Source: Diorhabda sublineata (lineage: Eukaryota > Arthropoda > Insecta > Coleoptera > Chrysomelidae). Taken from it: a stretch of DNA of 64,000 nucleotides. This document shows positions 56,382 to 64,000 of the stretch, one piece after another. The notes under the pieces were generated by a model. The model searched no databases. It had not been told where the DNA came from and was given only the letters and a program-made list of their open reading frames with translations. A program made the position numbers and the translations under genes. The stretch lies in contig NC_079474.1 of the NCBI RefSeq assembly GCF_026230105.1, forward strand, positions 9,930,187-9,994,186, written 5' to 3'. Each line of letters opens with the position of its first letter. The first letter of the stretch is position 1.

Positions 56382-57851
56382 GTAAGTTAGATTCCAATAT
56401 ACTTGATTTCAATATTTCATAGTAATTAAGTTTATCATGCTTTTAATTTTTAACGCGGTTATGTAATAATGTAAGAACTTAACCTATAAAAGGTTTATTC
56501 ACTTTATTCTTATATATATATAAAAATTTTCATTCATACTTAACTAATAAATAAAAACTGTATTATAAAGGCACATGTTACGTTGCCAGCAACGATAACC
56601 TCGTGAACATCAAGCAGACAACTGCTCAATGTTTTTATTAAACCTATGACATCACTACTGAAAAACAAAGAGAATCGTTTTCTTATGTAGTGAGTAGTTT
56701 TGATGGTTTTTTGTTTAATTGAGAAAGTTATTTAGGTACATAGGAGATAAATGACACATATTTGATTGGTAAAATTTAATTTTTAAAATTGATATAGAAA
56801 TAATAAAAAAAATTATTAAATATTTCACAAATTTTTCTTTGTACAACACTGATAATAATACGAACCATAAAATATAGTTGAGTGCATACCACAAATTAAT
56901 CATTGAAAATTGTCATAAACTTCATATTTTAAAATCAATGTTTCTGTTTTGACATAATTTCCTATTTAAAATTATTTGATTTTAACAACATGGCACGAAT
57001 ATAACCCAGACAGAGATACAACCTCTTGTGTGTAAATTTACTCGTCTCCTGATGGGAACCATTAGAATCTGATAATCATCTGGTTGGGTGATAGTTACCT
57101 AACTCAAGGATTATTGTATTCATTAAGATTTTTGGTACACGATCCTAATGGGGAGTCAGATCATCGTTAATTGACTCGTAAGTGTTCTTTAAACACTTGA
57201 ATTTCCATTAACGTATAAAATTAAGTACTTTATTTTATATCGATGTGACTCTAACGACCATACATACACTTATTAATAGCCTTTTGTATAATAGGATTTT
57301 AGTATTTAAAAACGGTCTGTAAACAGATACGAGGTCTTTAATAGTCTGGCATTCGTCAAGTATTGGAACCAAGTTTAATTAATTAATTTTTTGTTTAATA
57401 AATAGTTTATTCCACAGTAGTTCTAATTTTTTAAAACAAAGAATATGGTCAACCATCATTGGTTAGATGCATTACAGTTACGAAAGTTCTAAATATACAA
57501 AAAAATGCGTTTTCTAAAATTCAAGTTGTCTATTTTCTGTTCAAAAACTATTTAATCAAAAGACTAACTAGAAGAATGCACTCAGAAATGACTCTTAATA
57601 AAATAATATGAGGGGCTTTCTACTTTTCTACAGAAAATGACGTGTCTCCTGTTTAATAAAATCGGTAGTTGTCCAAAATTGTATTTCCACAAGATTTTTT
57701 TGGACCATGCAGAGATTATAATAAAACTAAAATCCCATCTAAATTTTTTACAAAATCATTGTGACATAGTATTCTAAAATTGTCTCTTTGCGCCTCCTGT
57801 TACAAAACGACCTCGCTTAAAAAAAATCATATAGAACCCTTTAATGTAAAA

Positions 57852-58133
57852 TTATTTATTGAACTTTTGAAATATCATTAAATTAATAATATAATAAACG
57901 CGAAGGTTCATATTATTAAACAAACAAAAATTATCGTTAGGTCTATGGCTATGTATGTTTTTTTCTTGCCATTTCGCAAAACAAAAACGCTTCTTAACTG
58001 TTTGACCTTCAACACTAAGCACTAAGTACGGTTTCTTCTTTCCCCTTGAAGTCCCACCCTGGAGCACGCAGAGTAAATCGCCCGCAGGAAGTGAACAGAG
58101 TTGCTCGTGTTTATTCAGCGATCGCTCTGTCAC
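57852..58133 (-). other. Unrecognised 93-codon frame in a GC-richer patch
   Basis: The first half (TERSLNKHEQLCSLPAGDLL, CVLQGGTSRGKKKPYLVL) is protein-like and lies in the only GC-richer patch of the area; the second half drifts into AT-rich low complexity. It could be an old exon or a transposon leader. No family recognised. Confidence 0.2.
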
Positions 58134-58803
58134 GTAATTTACTATTTACCTACATTTATATATGAAATATTTTTATTCCTCAGGAAATCATATTCACCCA
58201 CTTTTACGAACAATTTGTAATTTTGTGAATCCCTCGAACACTATTATTTTACACTTTGTCACAACTGTGACAGAGTGGTAATTTTTGTCTGGAACTTTGC
58301 ATTAATTGATTGTTACAATAAATAATTAATATTTTTTGTTTTCTATTTAAATTATCAATTATTTTATTCATTTAAGGGTATTATCATCAGGGTAATTATA
58401 AAAATGGAGTTCTATCCGGCAGAAAGGTAGCGACGTTGTCGTGGAAAAATGAATCACCCTGAAAAAGTTGTGAAACGAAAAGAACCTTGATTTTTCTTCC
58501 ATTTTTCTCGCACCTAGGGCAAACAAATTGTGAGCCTTCAACCTCGTCACATTCCTCGTGGCATCACACATAAAACAAGCAGTGCATCTAACCTACTGAG
58601 CTGCTTGATATTATTTCAGCCTTTGACTTTAGTATTTTATTTTTGTTTTTTTTTCTTTGTGATTGACTCTTCCAACTTTTTCTTGTATGGAGTAGATGTT
58701 ATTAAACTAGCTTTGTCTTCCATTTATTAGAATTTACTCCGTAATTTGAAGAGATTAATGGTATTGGACAAACCTCTTTTGGAGAGACGAGCAAATCACT
58801 TTT

Positions 58804-59860
58804 TCAGACTTGATCTTGATAGGATGCAGTGGGAATTGCTATAGATTTCTTACAGTTAGAATGATCCAAAGTCAAATCTAAAATACGTTCATTTTCATTG
58901 TTAGTTCTTTCCTGGAAAGGCGGGTTTTGTTTTTCTTCCAAAAAGTTTGTGTACCTGAAGACAATTTTGTTACACGGAAAGAGACCTGTTTTTCTAAAGG
59001 AATTGATTGAAGCTTGCATTGTTACAGCCCGATTATAAGCTTTTCCAAATAGTGAGCATGCCACAACTTTTCCGGGTTGTTTTCTAAATTTCTCTATTTC
59101 TTGAGCGTAATAGGTTTTAATGATACCAAGAAACCCACATCAAGAATCTGCATCTTATGGGTAGCATGTCGTAGTCAGCATACAATCTCTCTGACCATGT
59201 CTATGATTTCTATGTTTCTTGTGTGGGAATAGTGACCTTCCAGTACTAATAAAATTGGATAATCTTTGGTTGGAGTAGTAAAATTAATAAAATGTGAAAG
59301 CCACTGTGTAAAAATATCGGTCTGTATACATCCAGACGGATGGTAACCTCATATTGCTCCAGTACGTGCACCCAACACTAATAAGGGTGTAACAAAAGTA
59401 CCAAATGCATTCATAGATATCACAACATCTCTTGAGATGTTATTGCACAAACCTGTTTTTTTTCCTTTCAAGCCAATGATTTTACTTTGTTTATGTTACT
59501 CAATCGTGATGCTTGTTTCTGTGTTAAATACTTCATCTATCGCAAATGATATTGCCTGTGGTATTCTTACCGATAACTGTGAGTGCCTGGTTAAAAACCG
59601 TTTAAGCCATTTTTTGCCTGTGGACTCCTTTCCACTACTAAAATGATGCTTTATACAATTTCTAATTACCAATTTAAAGGCCATATATTTGACATCTCTC
59701 CTACGAACACCAAAATATTTGCTCTCCATTTCAATGCAGTAATTGGTAATAGTAAAAGAGATACTTTTACAAGATCTTGCACCCTTCTGTTGTCTTTTCC
59801 ATATCGTTCAATGGTTCCTAAAATAAAAAATTTGCCAAGAAAAGAGAAACAAGTAAAATG
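58804..59860 (-). mobile_element. Degenerate pogo/Tigger-like transposase
   Basis: Minus-strand pieces in order: MESKYFGVRRRDVKYMAFKL, GKKWLKRFLTRHSQLSVRIP (CENP-B-type DNA-binding region), KIIGLKGKKTG, ISMNAFGTFVTPLLVLGART, PSGCIQTDIFTQWLSHFINF, ILLVLEGHYSHTRNIEIID, HKMQILDVGFLGIIKTYYAQ, SINSFRKTGLFPCNKIVF. In functional relatives the second box is LDGHYSHT; here the Asp is Glu. The first catalytic Asp box is damaged; the third Asp (LDV) is kept. Few stops, so a fairly young dead copy. Confidence 0.82.
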
Positions 59861-60205
59861 GGCAAGCTTTTATCTAGTCAATTTCAAAATAATTGCACCA
59901 ATATGGTAAACTTGACAGTATATTAAAATAGACTATACCTTTTGGAACATCGAATGTTTTGGAGACCATAAGGTCTTATTTGTTACTGCATTAACAATGC
60001 TAATAACTACATTTTTATCTCACTGTTCCCTTTTTTATTTTCAGTTATATGCAAAAAATAACTTTGTTAAAAAATTAAAATGCGTTTTATTTAAGATAAT
60101 AAATCGACTTTCACACCACAAATTAAATAAGCGAAGCCTTTTAATTTTCTTACCTTTTTAACAAAAAAAAATCACGTCAAAGAGTAACATTGATAAAACT
60201 TTAGT

Positions 60206-60952
60206 ATTCCACAAATGCAAGTGCTTTCGATTCAATAAAAAGAGAGAAAATAAAAGATCTAGAAGACATGAATTCCAAAAAAATTGGAAGGCATTGTGAG
60301 AAATGCAGGATTATAGAATACATTATAACAGGCATAATACAGATAGCAGCATACGCGGATGATGTGACTATTATAGTAAATGGACAGAGGGAATTAATAA
60401 AGGCGATCAACAAATTAAGAGAAGAAACAAGCAATTACTGACTAGACTAGAAATAAATGCAGACAAAACAAAATATATGAAAAAAATTTGAGAAAACCAG
60501 AGGAGAAAGCAAACCAACTGAAAACTAACAAATAAAATCATGAAATAGTATCAACTATCTAGGAATAATGGAAGGAAACAACAGTAATCAACAAAAGGGA
60601 AGAAGAACTTAAAAGAACCGAGAGAGATAATGAAAACTATAACAGATCCAAACATAACACATGAAGGACAAAGGAGATCAAAGAAAAACGAAGAAATAGA
60701 GAAAGCTGGAGAAGGAAAATATAATGAGATACATAAAAGCAAAAAGACTCAACTAAACTGAAGGGCAAAATGCTGGAACCAAAAGAAATGGAAAAGAAAA
60801 ACAAAAGCAGCCAAGACAAACAATAAACTATAAAGAAAACATAAATAGAAAACTAGGAGTAATCTACCACAATAAAGGATTTTAACGTGCTATACTCGAT
60901 TGCCATAATCCAAAGGATTGAAAGGTTTGATGATGATGATTCCACAAATGCA
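60206..60952 (+). mobile_element. 5'-truncated LINE copy between 14-bp target-site duplications
   Basis: attccacaaatgca occurs at 60206-60219 and 60939-60952. The enclosed 719 bp carry reverse transcriptase remnants (AAYADDVTIIVNGQRELIKA, LEINADKTKYM) and end in (GAT)n, the short-repeat tail of an RTE-like LINE. Frames decay after the YADD box. Confidence 0.85.
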
Positions 60953-60959
60953 TAAAACC

Positions 60960-61560
60960 ATATGCATGTGCTGCGTTTAACAGCAACTAAAATCAATTCA
61001 ACTAATTTCAAAAATCACCTTTCTATGAATTAATTTTGGGGGCTGTCGCTAGGTGGTGACTTTAAGTTAGAAAGAAAATAGTGTCGTGTATTCTAGTTAA
61101 AAAAAATTTATTTTACATAATAACTAATAAATATATTGTTTTGTGACTGAGTTGTTTATTTTATATTCCGATAAAACTTAAAATAAATAAAAGGTATAAA
61201 ATAAAACTTCGATGCATACATAATATGTTTCTGAAATCTTTGATAACCGGACAATAATTAAAAATTACTTTATAACAAAAATAAACTTTTAATTTTTGGT
61301 TAAATAAAAAAAAATTATCACTCATATTGTCCGCAGAAAAGTAGAACGTCCCTTAAACACTAATCGCAAACCATTATTTTGAATTTATATTAAATTATTG
61401 AAAATCATATTTCAATCAACTAAGAATTCAAAATAACGATTCATTTTATTTATAACATAATAGAGGAAATCACAGTTTACATTAATGTAATATAAAATTG
61501 GCTTAAAACAATTAGAATTTACAAAAAATAATAAACTAGAATAATAGAAAAAATGTGATA
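60960..61560. other. Intergenic, no recognised feature
   Basis: AT-rich; nothing assigned. Confidence 0.55.
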
Positions 61561-61599
61561 AATCGTCGTGTTAAATGGTTAAATGCAATAATAGTTACA

Positions 61600-61830
61600 T
61601 TAGTATGACTAAACAGTACTTGAAATCCAGAATATACCAGCATGCATGTGATTGTCGGGAACATAATAAGAACAAAAAAGGTAAAACAATTCTGGCCCTA
61701 CATCATTTCACCGATTGGTCACTACTTTGATTTTAATGATGTGAAAATTCTGGATAAAGAACATAAATATGCAAATAAAATCATCAACAAAATGATATAC
61801 ATAAAACTGAATGATGCAGTTACTTAATAA
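61600..61830 (+). mobile_element. Penelope-like GIY-YIG endonuclease remnant
   Basis: Plus strand: TKQYLKSRIYQHACDCREHN then KNKKGKTILALHHFT, and after a frameshift HYFDFNDVKILDKEHKYANK then IINKMIYIKL. This is the layout of the GIY-YIG nuclease at the C terminus of Penelope-like retroelements (..TkryLk.Ri..H...; .H.fdf.nvkILd.E..y..R...EmihIk). Downstream, ctcgatgaag...gattgaaactc near 62170 resembles a degraded hammerhead core of the kind found in Penelope tails. Confidence 0.6.
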
Positions 61831-61839
61831 CCGTACAGA

Positions 61840-62855
61840 TATGGTACAATCTCGGCGTTCAAAAAAAACCATATTTTGAATGTTTATAAGTCAACACACA
61901 CAGACTGGACTAGTTCTTGATGACAATAAATAGAATAACTCCAATAGTTTTTACCGTTCATGTTTTTGTTAATATTGGAAAAGTTTGGAAGTATTCATTC
62001 ACTGATAGATGTATTAGTCCATTGAAATATTACATTTTTAGGACCTCTACCTTGCGTTTCTCAGAGGGCGCAATTTTATTTTATCGATGTATGAAGGGGT
62101 CAGTGGAAGCTTCACTCCAAGTTGCAACAAGTTGTTTACTTGTTTATCTTCATCAACGTTTCTTACTTTTAGCCTCGATGAAGATCAAATAAAAGATTGA
62201 AACTCTTGGAGAGTTTTATTTTGAGTCTTCAACACCATTTGAAGTTAAATGGAACCTATCTTAATATATTCAATTAAACGAAATTATCCAAATTAAGAAC
62301 TCAATACGATTAATGGTTACTTTAAGCCAACTTTACAAAAAAAATAAATAAATAAAGTTTTGGTAAAAGATGGGTCACTCAAGTACATTCATTCACCTTC
62401 TTATGTACACTGTGTCCCATTTGGTTGATACTGCACTGTATCTCAGCTATTATTAAAGATATCGACATGCGGTTTTCGCGACCCCGTATCATTTTTTAGT
62501 AAAAATTTTAAAGCCACAAACGGAAATATTCCAATTACTTTTGTTCCTGAACAAGTCGAAAACAAAAATTTCACTTTTGGAGATATTATCTCAAGTCCTG
62601 TATAAGATAGAAAAAAAATGAAAACGGTTTATAATTAATATTTTTACATAAAAGTCAGTGGAGTATTTGAAAAAATTTTTTTCTGTATACATCGATGTGT
62701 CACAACCTAATCTTTAATAAATTTCAGCTTCAAATAGAAGAAGAATCCATATTTATGTTTGTTTATATAATACTAGGCCATGAATTCATTCACACATGAT
62801 ACATGCATAAAAAATGCTAGAAACCTTAGAGGACCTAGTAATAAGTATAATAAAT
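61840..62855. other. Intergenic, possible transposon ends
   Basis: A 91-codon frame at 61917-62192 (+) is unrecognised. Around 62405-62470 cactgtgtcccatttggttg resembles the terminal repeat start of mariner-like elements (CAGGGTGTCCCATTT). Confidence 0.4.
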
Positions 62856-62859
62856 AATA

Positions 62860-63021
62860 ACTCCGCCTGGTGTGTTTCGGTGTGGTGGATTGAGTAGCCC
62901 GCTGGACACAACTGCCGGTCCCAAGCCCGGGTAAAGGAGGAGGGTCAAGTCGATAGGCCAGCCCCCTATCACTTGGAAAAAACTTCTTTTGGCTAAAAAT
63001 CCGAAAACTAGGCCTCGGAAT
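62860..63021 (+). promoter_or_regulatory. 5' leader of an RTE-like LINE
   Basis: A GC-rich block (ggtcccaagcccgggtaaag, gaggagggtcaagtcg) directly before the endonuclease ORF, sharply different from the AT-rich flank. Leaders of this type recur before RTE-like ORFs in insects, as I recall; they would hold the internal promoter. Confidence 0.55.
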
Positions 63022-64000
63022 ATGGATGATCAAAATGGAAAACGACAATGGCAACGAAAACGGACTATGATTTGTGGAACATGGAATATACAGGGAATTA
63101 GAACGAAGGTAGATGACATTTTACAAGAAATTAAAAAACATAAACTGGACTTTATTGCTCTCTCTGAAACAAAGAAAAAAGGACAAGGTACACAAACACT
63201 CGGGGAATATATCCACATATACAGCGGCGTTAACAAAGAAGAACATGCAAAAAGGGGTATATCGCTCCTTATACATGAGAAGTATAAGAAGAACGTCTCC
63301 AGCTGGGAAGCAATAAGCGATAGAACAATAAAAGTTAATGTCAATTTAAAAGGCTGCAAAATAACAATAATTGCTACTTATGGACCTAATGAAGACGCAC
63401 GGGTAGATGAAAAAGAAAAGTATTATGAAACGCTAAATGAGCTAATATCTCAGACAGGTAACGATCGAGAAATCATAATACTGGGAGACCTAAATGCTAG
63501 AACTGGCAAAGAAACGAAGCATGAGATAATAGGGCCCTACGGTGAAAATACCAGGAATGATAATGGCTCCAGGTTGATAGATGTCTGTCAACATAACTTA
63601 CTAAGAATAATGAATGGGTATTTTAAACATAAGGAAATACACACATATACATGGACGCAAATAACTAGAAATCTAAGATCAATAATCGACTATCTTATAA
63701 TGAAACAAAAAACGAAGATAAAAGTGCACAATGTCAGAGTATATCGATTCGCAGAATGTGGAAGTGACCATCATCTGATAAAAGCTAAGTTAATAATGCC
63801 AATAATCAAAGACAACAAACAAAAGAATCAACTGCAAAACAGTAAAGATTTAACAGATATAGATATACCAAACTATAATATAGAAAGCCTTATGAACGAG
63901 AGCACAAAATTATTATACCAACAAAGACTGGACCAAAACCTCCCACAGGAGTACGAACAAGAACCAACAGACAATCTTACCAAAGTAGTAATTGACAGCA
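63022..64000 (+). mobile_element. RTE-like LINE, endonuclease ORF, intact to the window edge
   Basis: ATG at 63022 opens a frame with no stop for 326 codons and runs off the window. AP-endonuclease motifs are complete: TMICGTWNIQGIRTKVDDIL (WNI/Q), DFIALSETKKKG (catalytic Glu), ITIIATYGPNED, EIIILGDLNARTGKET (GDLNA), NDNGSRLIDVCQHNLLRIMN, TYTWTQI, SIIDYLIM, and SDHHLI (catalytic Asp-His). The linker NIESLMNESTKLLYQQRLD parallels the element at 7.2 kb. Reverse transcriptase would lie beyond the edge. The absence of any break over nearly 1 kb suggests a recent insertion. Confidence 0.93.

Larger units (their letters stand above)
55355..58790. other. Intergenic, no confident gene
   Basis: AT-rich. 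It contains a telomere-like hairpin (55881-55917), a possible short exon (56345-56381) and an unrecognised 93-codon minus frame (57852-58133), each noted separately. Confidence 0.5.

Noticed and set aside
1..64000. CRISPR arrays, rRNA genes, intact tRNA genes, bacterial operons
   Set aside because: None seen: no regularly spaced repeats, no rRNA blocks, no cloverleaf with good A and B boxes.

Overview
This is insect nuclear DNA: very AT-rich, intron-bearing, and packed with decayed transposons typical of arthropods. Two conserved host genes lie back to back and point away from each other. On the minus strand is the 5' end of CaMKII (calcium/calmodulin-dependent protein kinase II). Its first three coding exons are short (65, 95 and 60 nt), spread over 19 kb, and too small to appear as open reading frames. 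On the plus strand is a full set of coding exons for Lachesin, a GPI-anchored immunoglobulin-superfamily cell-surface protein. The insect order cannot be decided from the window.

Layout. 1-15.4 kb is intron 3 of CaMKII; the gene runs off the left edge. It holds an IS630-type transposase remnant, several mariner relatives, a 5'-truncated RTE-like LINE ending in (GAA)n, and a jockey-like ORF1 piece. CaMKII coding exon 3 is at 15.4 kb, exon 2 at 21.3 kb and exon 1 at 34.1 kb. Introns 1 and 2 hold more mariner pieces, one LINE interrupted by another (22.9-25.3 kb), an RTE-like fragment near 30 kb, and a hammerhead-ribozyme-like tail at 32.5 kb. The 11 kb between the two genes has a hAT-like remnant, two mariner relatives (one with about 95-bp inverted repeats and a 105-nt hairpin), a broken cassette resembling structural genes of a small dsDNA virus or Maverick-type element (42.6-44.1 kb), and a copia-like gag piece.

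Lachesin occupies 45.5-51.4 kb. It has two alternative 3' coding exons, each ending in a hydrophobic GPI-signal-like tail, and a dead LINE sits in the intron between them. From 51.7 to 54.4 kb there are two broken piggyBac copies head to tail and a short TTA-flanked inverted-repeat element. From 55 to 62 kb there are further DDE transposase, pogo, LINE and Penelope-like remnants.

The right edge (62.9-64 kb) holds the 5' leader and an uninterrupted endonuclease ORF of an RTE-like retrotransposon, the only element here that still looks intact as far as it can be read. All motif recognition was done by eye against remembered protein families, with no database search. Limits of degenerate elements are approximate unless a terminal repeat or target-site duplication is stated.
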